Assembly: GCA_019637175.1 (NCBI GenBank)
Contig: JAHBWD010000014.1
Span: forward strand, 1 to 64,000
DNA length: 64,000 nucleotides
Source of the DNA: Labilithrix sp.
GTDB lineage: Bacteria; Myxococcota_A; Polyangia; Polyangiales; Polyangiaceae
Direction of reading: 5' to 3'
The notes below the pieces were generated by a model. The model did not search any database. It was not told the DNA's origin and was given only the letters and a program-made list of their open reading frames with translations. Below are positions 1-8,432 of this stretch, piece by piece; the stretch's first letter is position 1; each line of letters starts with the position of its first letter. Position numbers and translations under genes: made by a program.

Positions 1-2
1 CC

Positions 3-986
3 GCGCACGCGCCGCCCAATCCCTCGAACGAGAGCGGCGCGTCTTCTCCCGACGTGCGCGCGCGCTCGGCGCCGCCGTACGAAGGGCAGTTCGCGCGCGT
101 GATGGAGAAGATCGCCGCGAGCAAAGACGAAGCGCTCGCGATGGCGCGCGCCTGGCAGAAGGAGAGCCCCGGCGACGTCCTCGCGCTCGTCGCGCTCGGC
201 GAGGCCTCCGAGGCGACCGGCATGGGCGAGCTCGCGGCGCGCGCCTACGGATCGATCATCGATCTGTTCCCCAACCGCGCCGATCTCCGTCGCTTCGCCG
301 GCGAGAGGCTCGAGCGCGTCAAGGATCCGTCGGCGCTCGGCCTCGCGATCGACACGTTCCGCAAGGCCGCGGCCGATCGCCCCGATCATCCGTCGAGCCA
401 TCGCCTCCTCGCGTTCGCGCTCCTGCGCGACAAGCAGTACGACAAAGCCTTCGAGGCGGCCGCGCTCGGCGCGCGCCAAGGCTACGACGTCGATCGCTTC
501 GCCGGCGTCGATCGCATCCTGCGCGAAGATCTCGGCCTCGTCGGCGCCGCGTGGGCGCGCGCGCAGCCGGCGCGCCGCGACGAGATCCTCCGGCGCGTGC
601 AGCAAGCCGGCGGGCGGATCGAAGACAAGCCGTCGCTCCGGTTCGTCCTCGACTGGCAGACCGACGCCAACGACGTCGACTTCCACATCCACGACGCGAA
701 GGGCGGCCACGCGTTCTTCAGCTCTCCGCATCTCCCGAGCGGCGGCGATCTCTACGCCGACGTCACGACGGGCTATGGGCCCGAGTGCTTCACGATCCGC
801 CTGCCCAAAGAGCGTCGCTCGAGCTACCGCCTCGAGGCGCACTACTACTCGCGCGGGCCGATGGGTTACGGCATGGGCAAGCTCCAGGTCGTCGATCACG
901 ACGGGAACGGCAACATCACCTTCGACGAGCGGCCTTTCGTGGTCATGGTCGACCAGGCGTACGTGGATCTCGGTACGGTTCCCTGA
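3..986 (+). CDS. TPR/DUF2135-type protein, C-terminal part (5' end outside window)
   Basis: The reading frame is open to the left window edge without a stop, so the true start lies upstream; the first possible in-window start is a GTG at 54. The visible 300-odd residues hold helical TPR-like repeats (roughly residues 30-150 counted from 54), then a beta-rich C-terminal domain beginning around FVLDWQTDANDVDFHIHD. That aspartate-rich start followed by GGDLYADVTTGYGPE is typical of DUF2135/YfaP-like domains, which in myxobacteria often end long VIT/von Willebrand-type envelope proteins. A calcium-binding-like DHDGNGNITFDE stretch lies near the end. The family call is good; the biological role is unknown. 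It is probably periplasmic or surface exposed, but the N-terminus that would show this is missing. Confidence 0.7.
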   Translation, partial: AHAPPNPSNESGASSPDVRARSAPPYEGQFARVMEKIAASKDEALAMARAWQKESPGDVLALVALGEASEATGMGELAARAYGSIIDLFPNRADLRRFAGERLERVKDPSALGLAIDTFRKAAADRPDHPSSHRLLAFALLRDKQYDKAFEAAALGARQGYDVDRFAGVDRILREDLGLVGAAWARAQPARRDEILRRVQQAGGRIEDKPSLRFVLDWQTDANDVDFHIHDAKGGHAFFSSPHLPSGGDLYADVTTGYGPECFTIRLPKERRSSYRLEAHYYSRGPMGYGMGKLQVVDHDGNGNITFDERPFVVMVDQAYVDLGTVP

Positions 987-1066
987 AATGGTGTAGAGTG
1001 TCGGGCAATTCGGCGTGTCGGCGCCGTCGGTTTTGCCCCCACGCGTTTTGCAGGCTCGTTCGGGAA

Positions 1067-1086
1067 GAACTGTCTCTCGTCAGTTC
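1067..1086 (+). promoter_or_regulatory. Leader hairpin before the sigma factor gene
   Basis: A perfect 6-bp inverted repeat, GAACTG / CAGTTC with an 8-nt loop, sits 10 nt before the AGGAG ribosome-binding site (1096-1100) of the sigma-70 gene. It could be an operator half-site pair or an mRNA hairpin. With only six base pairs this may be chance. Confidence 0.25.
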
Positions 1087-1106
1087 GGTCGACCCAGGAG
1101 CCTTCC

Positions 1107-2354
1107 ATGAGCGCGCGTCGTCTTCCCTCGCCGGTTTCGGAGACCTCCGGATCGCGCGACTCCCTGGGCCTCTACTTCCGGCAGATGGGCCGCGTGCCGC
1201 TCCTCACGCGCGAGGGGGAGATCGATCTCGCGAAGCGGATCGAGAAGAGCGAGCACGCGATCCTCCGCGCGCTCCTCGCGTCGCCCGCGGGGCTCGAGGA
1301 GGTCCTCTCGCTCGCCTCCCGCCTGAAGCGCGGCGAGGTGCGACCTGCGGAGCTCGTTCGGAGCTCCAACGACGACGATCCCGAGTGGGAGGATGCCCAG
1401 ACGACGCGTCTCCTCCGCCTGCTCGCGTCGGTGAAGAAGGCGCAGCGTCTCCCGCGCGCGCAGCGCGTGTCCGAGGCGCTCGCCGCCTGCGTGGAGATGG
1501 AGCTGAGCGGGCGCGCCGTCGACGCGTTCGCCGACGCGCTCGCCGCGCGGCTCGGCGAGCTTCGCGCCGGCGAGGCCCGCGCGGTGCGCGCCGCCCTCGA
1601 CGTCGTCGCCGAGGCGAGGCGAGTCCGCAAGAGCGCGCAGGGTGAGCTCATCCAGGCGAACCTCAGGCTCGTCGCGTCGATCGCGAAGAAGCACGCGAAC
1701 CGTGGGCTCCAGTTCCTCGACCTGATTCAGGAGGGAAACATCGGGCTCATGCGGGCGGTCGAGAAGTTCGACTACCGCCGCGGCTACAAGTTCAGCACCT
1801 ACGCGACGTGGTGGATCCGTCAGGCGATCTCCCGCGCGATCGCCGATCAGTCGCAGACGATTCGAACGCCGGTCCACATGTTCGAGCTCATCGGGAAGCT
1901 CACGCGCGCGAACCGGAGCTTCGTGCAGGAGTACGGCCGTGAGCCCTCCGTCGAGGAGCTCGCGATGCTCCTCGACGTCGAGCCGCGACAGGTGAGGACG
2001 GCGCAGCGGTGCTCGCGCCAGCCGATCAGCCTCCAGACGCCGGTCGGCGACGACGCGACGACGAGCCTCGGCGATCACCTGCACGACGCGAACGCGATCT
2101 CTCCGCTCGACGCCGCGATCAGCACGCGGCTCGCCGAGCAGATCGAGGCCTTGCTCGCGACGCTGAGCCCGCGCGAGGCCTGCATCCTCCGCATGCGCTT
2201 CGGCGTCGGCCAGAGCTCCGAGCACACGCTCGAGGAGGTCGGTCGCGCCTTCCTCGTGACGCGCGAGCGGATCCGCCAGATCGAGGCGAAGGCCCTCTCG
2301 CGGCTTCGCCAGGGCGGGCGGGCCCACATCCTCAAGATCCTCGCCGAGAGCTGA
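1107..2354 (+). CDS. RNA polymerase sigma-70 family factor (RpoD-like, short)
   Basis: A sigma-70 factor that directs RNA polymerase to promoters. Region 1.2 is at residues ~18-55 ([26 protein letters not shown]). Region 2 is at ~178-250, with the core-binding/-10 signature [20 protein letters not shown] and the [10 protein letters not shown] helix. Region 3 follows at ~255-325, and region 4.2 ends the protein with the -35 helix-turn-helix [20 protein letters not shown]. At 415 residues it is much shorter than a typical deltaproteobacterial/myxobacterial primary sigma factor and lacks the long acidic non-conserved region, so a group 2 (non-essential RpoD-like) factor is more likely. ATG 1107 has AGGAG six bases upstream. 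The downstream gene purQ starts 54 bp later. Confidence 0.93.
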   Translation: MSARRLPSPVSETSGSRDSLGLYFRQMGRVPLLTREGEIDLAKRIEKSEHAILRALLASPAGLEEVLSLASRLKRGEVRPAELVRSSNDDDPEWEDAQTTRLLRLLASVKKAQRLPRAQRVSEALAACVEMELSGRAVDAFADALAARLGELRAGEARAVRAALDVVAEARRVRKSAQGELIQANLRLVASIAKKHANRGLQFLDLIQEGNIGLMRAVEKFDYRRGYKFSTYATWWIRQAISRAIADQSQTIRTPVHMFELIGKLTRANRSFVQEYGREPSVEELAMLLDVEPRQVRTAQRCSRQPISLQTPVGDDATTSLGDHLHDANAISPLDAAISTRLAEQIEALLATLSPREACILRMRFGVGQSSEHTLEEVGRAFLVTRERIRQIEAKALSRLRQGGRAHILKILAES

Positions 2355-2408
2355 GCCCCGACCTCGGCGGCCGTTTCCGGGCGGCGCCCGCCGTGCTACG
2401 CGGAGCGC

Positions 2409-3098
2409 ATGCGCGCCGCCGTGGTCCTCTTCCCGGGTCTGAACGCCGATGCGGAGATGATCCGCACGCTCGAGCTTGCGGTGGGCAGCGGCCACGTCAG
2501 CACCGTCTGGCACGGGGAAACGGCGCTGCCCGCGGGCACCGATCTCGTCGCCATCCCCGGCGGCTTCAGCTACGGCGACTACCTCCGGTGCGGGGCCATC
2601 GCCAAGGTCGGCCCGATCATGCGCGCGGTCGCCGACCACGCGAAGAAGGGCGGCTACGTCCTCGGCGTCTGCAACGGCTTTCAGATCCTCACCGAGTGCG
2701 GCCTCTTGCCCGGCGCGCTCACGCGCAACGCGCACCTCCGCTTCGAGTGCCGCGACGTGCACGTGAAGGTCGAGGCGTCCGGGCCGTTCTCGCCCGCCGC
2801 CGGCGCCGTTCTCCGCCTGCCGATCGCCCACGGCGAGGGCCGCTATCAGGCCTCGCCCGAGGTGCTCGCGCGCCTCCGCGCCGAGGGGCGGATCGCTCTC
2901 GTGTATTGTGCACGCGATGGCGCGGTCACCGATCTCGCGAACCCCAACGGCTCCGTCGACAACATCGCCGGCATCTACGGCGGCCCGCAGAAGAACGTGC
3001 TCGGCCTCATGCCTCACCCCGAGCGGATGAGCGAAGACTGCCAGGGCGGTCGCGACGGGCTCTCGCTCTTCACGTCGGTCGTCGCGCGCGCCGCCTGA
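2409..3098 (+). CDS. purQ: Phosphoribosylformylglycinamidine synthase subunit I (PurQ)
   Basis: Glutaminase subunit of FGAM synthase: it releases ammonia from glutamine for the PurL subunit in purine synthesis. It has the class I glutamine amidotransferase fold, with the nucleophile Cys88 in GVCNGFQIL and the C-terminal catalytic His/Glu in LMPHPERM. The N-terminal LFPGLNADAEM and the GGFSYGDYLRCGAIA stretch are PurQ hallmarks. 229 residues is normal for the stand-alone subunit (PurL and PurS are not in the window). GGAG lies three bases before the ATG. The rseP-like gene starts 21 bp after the stop, so co-transcription is possible though the two functions are unrelated. Confidence 0.96.
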   Translation: MRAAVVLFPGLNADAEMIRTLELAVGSGHVSTVWHGETALPAGTDLVAIPGGFSYGDYLRCGAIAKVGPIMRAVADHAKKGGYVLGVCNGFQILTECGLLPGALTRNAHLRFECRDVHVKVEASGPFSPAAGAVLRLPIAHGEGRYQASPEVLARLRAEGRIALVYCARDGAVTDLANPNGSVDNIAGIYGGPQKNVLGLMPHPERMSEDCQGGRDGLSLFTSVVARAA

Positions 3099-3119
3099 CC
3101 TCAGCGAAGAGCGCGCGCC

Positions 3120-4880
3120 GTGGATCTGCTCTACTTCGTCCTCTTCGTCAGCATCCTCATCTTCATCCACGAGTTCGGTCACTTCGCCTTCGCGAAGCTC
3201 TTCGGGGTGAAGGTGCTGACCTTCTCCATCGGCTTCGGCCCGAAGATCCTGAAGGTCCGGGGCCGAGAGACGGAGTACTGCGTCGCGCTCCTCCCGTTCG
3301 GGGGCTTCGTGAAGATGCTCGAGGAGGGCAAGGCTCGAGAGGAGATCCTCCCCGAAGACCGCCACCGCACGTTCGAGGCGCAGGCGCTGTGGAAGCGCGT
3401 CGTCATCGTCCTCGCGGGGCCGGCGATGAACCTCGTCTTCCCGATGGCGCTCTACACCTCGGTCTACCTCGAGGATCGCGAGTTCCTGCCGCCCACCGTC
3501 GGCGCCGTGTTCCCCGGCAAGCCGGCCGACGGCAAGCTCTTTCCGGGCGACACGATCACGTCGATCGACGGCGAGGCCGTCGCGAGCTTCCCCGACGTGC
3601 AGAAGGCCTTCGCGAAGCGCGCGGGCCAGCAGATGCGCGTCGTCGTCGAGCGCGACGGAAAGGCGGTCGACGTGCAGATCACGCCCGCCGACGAGGTCGA
3701 GGTCGTCGAGCCGAGCGAGCTCGAGCTCTACGAGCACGTCGGCCGGATCGGCATCGCGCCGACCTACGCCGCGCCGGTGATCGGCATCGCCCGCACCGAC
3801 TCGCCCGCGTTCCGCGCGGGCCTGCGCACGTTCGACCGGATCACGGCGGTGAACGGACGCAAGGTGGAGACGTTCGTCGATCTCACACGCCTGCTCTCGC
3901 AGAACCGCGGCGACAACGTCGTCTTGACGTACGTGAGGCCGGTGTCGGTGCCGAAGGCCCTCGGCGGGCTGTGCGACATCGCGGTGCTCGACACCGGCAT
4001 CGCCTCGCTCGCGCCGCGCCCGCGCGTCGAGGGCGCCGCGACGCACGACGGCGATCCCTCGTTCCGCGCGCGCGACGTCTTCGAGCGCACGGGGATCGAG
4101 AGCGCCGAGATGTACGCGGCGTTCGTGCCCGAGGGCTCGAGCGAGTGGCGCGCGGGCCTGCGCGCGGGCGACCGCATCACCCACCTCGACGGCGTCGCGC
4201 AGCAGATGTGGAAGGTCGATCGGCGCGGCGGCCACGCGCTCGACGACACGACGATGGTCGGTCAGCTCCTGCGCGAGCCCAATCGCGTGCACGAGCTCGT
4301 GTGGACGCGCGACGGCGAGCGCATGAGCGGCACCTTCCAGGTCCGCAAAGAGCGCTGGGACGACGAGCTCGGCCAGCACTACGAGCGCTACGTCTTCCGC
4401 ACGACCCACTGGATGCCGCGCGCGCCGAGCAAGCTCGTGCCCAACCCGCATCCGGTCTTCTATGCGGTCAAGCGCGGGGCGCTCGAGACGAAGAACGCGA
4501 TCACGTTCATCGTCGTCGGCTTCGTGCGCATCCTCCAGGGGCGCGTGAGCATCGCGGCGGTCGGCGGACCGATCACGCTCTACGACGTCGCCGGCGACGC
4601 CGGGGCGAAGGGCACGGCGTACTTCGTCTGGGCGATGGCGGTCACGAGCGTGAACCTCGGGCTCATCAACCTCTTGCCGATCCCCGTGCTCGACGGAGGC
4701 CACCTCCTCCTCTTCTTGATCGAGTGGGTGAGGCGGAAACCCGTCAGCCTGAGGGTGCGCGAGCTCTCCAGCCTGGTCGGCATGAGCGTCCTCGTCATCC
4801 TCATGTTGGTCGCCTTCAAGAACGACGTCACCCGGAAGTGGGACACCATCGTTCTGCAAGTCATTGATTTAACTAGATGA
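3120..4880 (+). CDS. rseP: RIP metalloprotease of the RseP/site-2 protease family
   Basis: Integral inner-membrane zinc protease that cuts transmembrane substrates such as anti-sigma factors. The zinc motif HEFGH is at residues 17-21 in the first membrane helix, and the third zinc ligand lies in LDGGH around residue 525 in a late helix. Between them are PDZ-like segments at about 120-190, 215-275 and 330-370, each with a GLR.FDRI or PGDTI core. RseP of enterics has two PDZ domains and about 450 residues, so this 586-residue protein is enlarged by an apparent third PDZ-like unit. The start is GTG at 3120. The window also holds an ECF sigma/anti-sigma pair (30091-31403), a possible but unproven client. 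Confidence 0.92.
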   Translation: MDLLYFVLFVSILIFIHEFGHFAFAKLFGVKVLTFSIGFGPKILKVRGRETEYCVALLPFGGFVKMLEEGKAREEILPEDRHRTFEAQALWKRVVIVLAGPAMNLVFPMALYTSVYLEDREFLPPTVGAVFPGKPADGKLFPGDTITSIDGEAVASFPDVQKAFAKRAGQQMRVVVERDGKAVDVQITPADEVEVVEPSELELYEHVGRIGIAPTYAAPVIGIARTDSPAFRAGLRTFDRITAVNGRKVETFVDLTRLLSQNRGDNVVLTYVRPVSVPKALGGLCDIAVLDTGIASLAPRPRVEGAATHDGDPSFRARDVFERTGIESAEMYAAFVPEGSSEWRAGLRAGDRITHLDGVAQQMWKVDRRGGHALDDTTMVGQLLREPNRVHELVWTRDGERMSGTFQVRKERWDDELGQHYERYVFRTTHWMPRAPSKLVPNPHPVFYAVKRGALETKNAITFIVVGFVRILQGRVSIAAVGGPITLYDVAGDAGAKGTAYFVWAMAVTSVNLGLINLLPIPVLDGGHLLLFLIEWVRRKPVSLRVRELSSLVGMSVLVILMLVAFKNDVTRKWDTIVLQVIDLTR

Positions 4881-4987
4881 AATAAGGGCCGGCCGAGGCC
4901 TTGCTGCATCTACGTCTCAATGTGTGTGTTCTGTGCGGCCTACGTGGCGCATGTGCGGTCGATGTGGCATAGGCGAGCCGCCGTCGA

Positions 4988-7027
4988 ATGCCCCGTCGCT
5001 CCCTCCTCGCCATCCTCGCCTCGCTCGTCGCCGTTCCCCTCGCTTGCGCGCAGGGAAATCCACTGCTCGATCCGGCGCCCGCGCCGACCACGACGATCGA
5101 CGGCACCGAGCCGCCGCCTCCGATCCCGACCGCCGAGAAGCCTCCTGCCCAAAACCCCGACGAAGCGCTCGCGCCCGAGGTCACCGGCGTCACGCCGAAC
5201 AGGGCCTTCGTCGGATCGGTCGGCCCCTCGATCGTCGTCGCGGGCAACAACTTCGTGCCTCGCTCGATCGTCCAGCTCGACGGCGCGCCCCTCGCGACGT
5301 CGTTCGTGAGCGGAACGGAGCTGCGCGCGACGATCCCGAGCTCGAAGCTCGCGAGCGTCGGCGTGCTCCGCCTCTCGGTCGGAACGAGCCCGCCGGGCGG
5401 CGGCGCGAGTAGAGAGGTCACCTTCGAAGTGCAGAACCCCGGCGCGACGCTCACGAGCCTCGCGCCTCTTTCGGTCGTCGCGGGCGCGGGCGCGACCGCG
5501 ATCCACCTCTCCGGCGCGGGCTTCGTGAGCGGCGCCAAGGTCGTCTTCGGCACGACGGATCTCGCGACCACGTTCTCGAGCGACACCGAGCTCGACGCGA
5601 CGATCCCTGCGAGCTTGCTCGTCACGTCGGGCAGCGTTCCGGTGAAGGTCGTCAATCCTGCTCCGGGCGGCGGCGCGTCGACGCCGATCTCCTTCACCGT
5701 CGCGAACCCCGACGCGGTCGTCCAGAGCATCAACCCGGTGGGCGCGTTCGTCGGCTCGGCGGCGATCCAGATGACCGTCTTCGGCGCCGGTTTCTTCGGC
5801 GGCAGCAGCGTCGTCTTCAACGGGGTCACGCTCGCGACGACCTACGTGAACGGCGGCGAGCTCAAGGCGACCGTCCCCGCGAGCTCGCTCGGCGCGGCGG
5901 GCGACTTCCCCGTCGCGGTGAAGAACCCGCCGCCCGGCGGCGGCGTGAGCGCGCCCGTCGTCTTCCGCGTGCAATACCCCGCGCCTTCGTCGTCTTCGCT
6001 CTCTCCCGCGAGCGCCGCGGCGGGCTCCGGTCCGACCGACGTGATCGTCACCGGCTTGGGCTTCTTCATCGCGTCGCAGATCACCTTCGACAACGCGCCG
6101 GCCGCGACGACCTACATCGACGCGACCCACCTCAAGGCGACGCTCACCGCCGCCCAGCTCGCGACCGCGGGGACGGTCTCGGTGCGCGTCGTCAACTCCG
6201 CGCCCGGCGGGGGCATCTCGGCGGCGCTCGCCTTCGCGGTGAACAACCCGGCGCCGTCGATCACGAGCCTGAGCCCCGCGAGCGTCGTCGCGGGATCGCC
6301 CGATCGCACCGTCACGCTCACCGGCACCGGCTTCGTGCCGACGTCGACCGCGAAGAGCAACGGCATCAACGTGATGACGAGCTACGTGAGCCCGACGCAG
6401 ATCACGGCGCTCGTGCCGTCGAACCAGCTCCTCTATCCCGGCGTGGTGGCGCTCACCGTCACGAACCCCACCCCCGGCGGAGGAACCAGCGCGGCGCGCA
6501 ACCTGAACGTCGGCTGCGACACCACCGGCACCGACGTCGCGCTCGGCACCATCGGCCAGGTGAACACGCTCGCCACCAACTTCGGCGCCGCTCCGCAGAT
6601 GTCGCGCTTCACCGACAGCGGCACGTGCACGACGGTCACGATCACGACCACGAACCTCCAGCCCGCGCGCTACTGGATCGTGCAGAACACGTCCGGCGCG
6701 CCGATGACGCTCGGGGCCTGGGCCGACTGCACGGCCGACGGCCAGCAGGGCGACGCCTACCTCACGTTCTACCGGCGTCCGACGCTGCCGGCGAACGACG
6801 TCGAGCGCCTCGGGTGCGCGTTCGTCGTCGCCGAGGGCATCAACGGCCCCGGCGGCTACTCGAGCCCCGAGCGCGGCGCGAGCGGATGGTGCCCCGGCCT
6901 CACGAAGGCCAACGGCGGAGGCCTCACGCTCGCGGTCTGCGAGAAGGCGGTCGTGCACATCCAGCCGTGGAGCTACGCGAGCACGCTCTTCACGCCTCCG
7001 CCGATCGTTCGCGTCAAAGCCGAATAA
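4988..7027 (+). CDS. Secreted protein with five IPT/TIG domains and a cysteine-containing C-terminal domain
   Basis: Probable surface or periplasmic protein. An N-terminal signal peptide (RRSLLAILASLVAVPLAC) is followed by a Pro-rich linker. Five Ig-like IPT/TIG domains of about 88-90 residues then span ~55-505. Each starts with a motif such as ITSLSPASVVAGS and closes with the near-invariant PxPGGGxS loop (TSPPGGGAS, NPAPGGGAS, NPPPGGGVS, NSAPGGGIS, NPTPGGGTS). The last ~170 residues form a different domain with several cysteines, which I do not recognise. Whether the Cys after VPLA is lipidated is unclear because position -3 is Pro. IPT repeats usually serve as adhesion or spacer modules. 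It precedes rsmB by 19 bp but is unrelated in function. Confidence 0.85.
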   Translation: MPRRSLLAILASLVAVPLACAQGNPLLDPAPAPTTTIDGTEPPPPIPTAEKPPAQNPDEALAPEVTGVTPNRAFVGSVGPSIVVAGNNFVPRSIVQLDGAPLATSFVSGTELRATIPSSKLASVGVLRLSVGTSPPGGGASREVTFEVQNPGATLTSLAPLSVVAGAGATAIHLSGAGFVSGAKVVFGTTDLATTFSSDTELDATIPASLLVTSGSVPVKVVNPAPGGGASTPISFTVANPDAVVQSINPVGAFVGSAAIQMTVFGAGFFGGSSVVFNGVTLATTYVNGGELKATVPASSLGAAGDFPVAVKNPPPGGGVSAPVVFRVQYPAPSSSSLSPASAAAGSGPTDVIVTGLGFFIASQITFDNAPAATTYIDATHLKATLTAAQLATAGTVSVRVVNSAPGGGISAALAFAVNNPAPSITSLSPASVVAGSPDRTVTLTGTGFVPTSTAKSNGINVMTSYVSPTQITALVPSNQLLYPGVVALTVTNPTPGGGTSAARNLNVGCDTTGTDVALGTIGQVNTLATNFGAAPQMSRFTDSGTCTTVTITTTNLQPARYWIVQNTSGAPMTLGAWADCTADGQQGDAYLTFYRRPTLPANDVERLGCAFVVAEGINGPGGYSSPERGASGWCPGLTKANGGGLTLAVCEKAVVHIQPWSYASTLFTPPPIVRVKAE

Positions 7028-7046
7028 CGCCTAGAACACGAGACCG

Positions 7047-8387
7047 ATGGCGAAGCCGGGCAAGGTCCGGGCACCGACGGGCCGCAGCGTCGCGGCCGAC
7101 GTGCTCGTGCGTGTCTTTCGCGACGCCGCCTTCGCCGCGGCGTCGCTCGACGCCGAGCTCGATCGCAACGTCCAGCTCGACGCCCGAGAGCGCAGCCTCG
7201 CCACCGAGCTCGTGTACGGAACTCTCCGCCTCCGCGGATGGCTCGAAGCGCAGGTCGCGAAGCACGCGACGCGCGGCATCGGCTCGCTCGACGTGCACGT
7301 GCGCGCGCATCTGCTCCTCGCGGCCTACCAGGTGCTCGTGCTCACGCGCGTGCCCGACTTCGCGGCGGTGAGCGAGGCGGTCACCGCGATCGGCGAGCTT
7401 CGTGGAAAGCAAGTGAGCGGCTTCGCGAACGCGGTCTTGCGCAAGGTCGCGAAAGGCCCCAAGCCGACGCCCGACGATCTCGCGCGCGCGGCGCTCGCCG
7501 GCGCCGATCCCGATCTCGCGCGCGCGATAACGTCGGCGATCGGCGAGGAAGGAGCGCTGCGCCTGCTCGCCGCGGACGCGGCTCCGCCCGCGGGGATCCG
7601 CGTCGAGGATCCCGGCGCGCGCGACGCGTGGCTTCAGCGCCTCCGTGAGGCGCGGCCGCAGGCGTCGTTCGAGCCGGGCGCGATCTCGCCCCAGGCGATC
7701 CTCGCGCGGGGCGCCGGCCGGCTCACGGATCTGCCCGGCTTCGACGAAGGCGCGTGGTCGCCGCAAGAAGAGGGCTCGCAGGTGGTCGCGCTCGCGCTCG
7801 GCGCGAGGCCGGGCGAGCGCGTCCTCGACGCGTGCGCCGGGCGGGGAAACAAGACCGGGCTGCTCGCGCGCGCCGTCGGCGCGCAAGGCGCGGGAGGGAG
7901 CGTCGACGCCGCCGATCTGCACGACAAGAAGCTCGAGACGCTCCGCGCCGAGCTCGCGCGTATCGGCCTCTCCCCGCGGCACACCTACGCCGTCGACTGG
8001 TCGGTGGGCTCCGGGGGCATCCGCGAGGCATACGATCGCGTCCTCGTCGACGCTCCTTGCTCGGGCACGGGCACGCTGCGTCGCCGTCCGGAGATCCTCC
8101 TCCGCCGCGTCGCGGGCGATCTCCCGAAGCTCGCCGCGCTCCAGCGAACGATCCTCGCGCGCGCGGCGTCGCTCGTGCGTCCGGGCGGGCGCGTCGTCTA
8201 CGCGGTGTGCAGCGTGCTGCGCGAGGAAGCGGAAGAGGTCGTCGCCTCCGCGGCCGAGATCGGCCTGGATCCCGCGCCGTTCGACGGCCTCGTGCCGTCG
8301 GAGGGCGCGCAGAGCTTTCGCTTGCTTCCGCACGAGCACGGCACCGACGGCTATTACGTCGCCTCGTTTCTTCGGCGGAGCGCCTGA
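7047..8387 (+). CDS. rsmB: 16S rRNA (cytosine-967-C5)-methyltransferase RsmB
   Basis: Methylates C967 of 16S rRNA using S-adenosylmethionine. The N-terminal ~140 residues form a NusB-like RNA-binding domain (RSVAADVLVRVF, LVYGTLRLRGWLE, VSGFANAVLRKV). The C-terminal Rossmann methyltransferase has the SAM motif VLDACAGRGNKTGLLA and motif IV DAPCSGTGTLRRRPEI. Motif VI, AVCSVLREE, carries the presumed nucleophilic cysteine. The length of 446 matches the family. The stop is 45 bp before the E2 gene on the same strand. Confidence 0.94.
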   Translation: MAKPGKVRAPTGRSVAADVLVRVFRDAAFAAASLDAELDRNVQLDARERSLATELVYGTLRLRGWLEAQVAKHATRGIGSLDVHVRAHLLLAAYQVLVLTRVPDFAAVSEAVTAIGELRGKQVSGFANAVLRKVAKGPKPTPDDLARAALAGADPDLARAITSAIGEEGALRLLAADAAPPAGIRVEDPGARDAWLQRLREARPQASFEPGAISPQAILARGAGRLTDLPGFDEGAWSPQEEGSQVVALALGARPGERVLDACAGRGNKTGLLARAVGAQGAGGSVDAADLHDKKLETLRAELARIGLSPRHTYAVDWSVGSGGIREAYDRVLVDAPCSGTGTLRRRPEILLRRVAGDLPKLAALQRTILARAASLVRPGGRVVYAVCSVLREEAEEVVASAAEIGLDPAPFDGLVPSEGAQSFRLLPHEHGTDGYYVASFLRRSA

Positions 8388-8432
8388 CCGCGTTGCGGAT
8401 CGGCCCATCCCTACGCTAGCTTGCGTGGCGCG

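Noticed and set aside
1080-4859. 1259-residue open frame antisense to the sigma factor, purQ and rseP genes
   Set aside because: It lacks any recognisable domain, is dominated by Arg, Asp, Glu and Ala, and lies opposite three well-supported genes. It is a by-product of GC-rich third codon positions.
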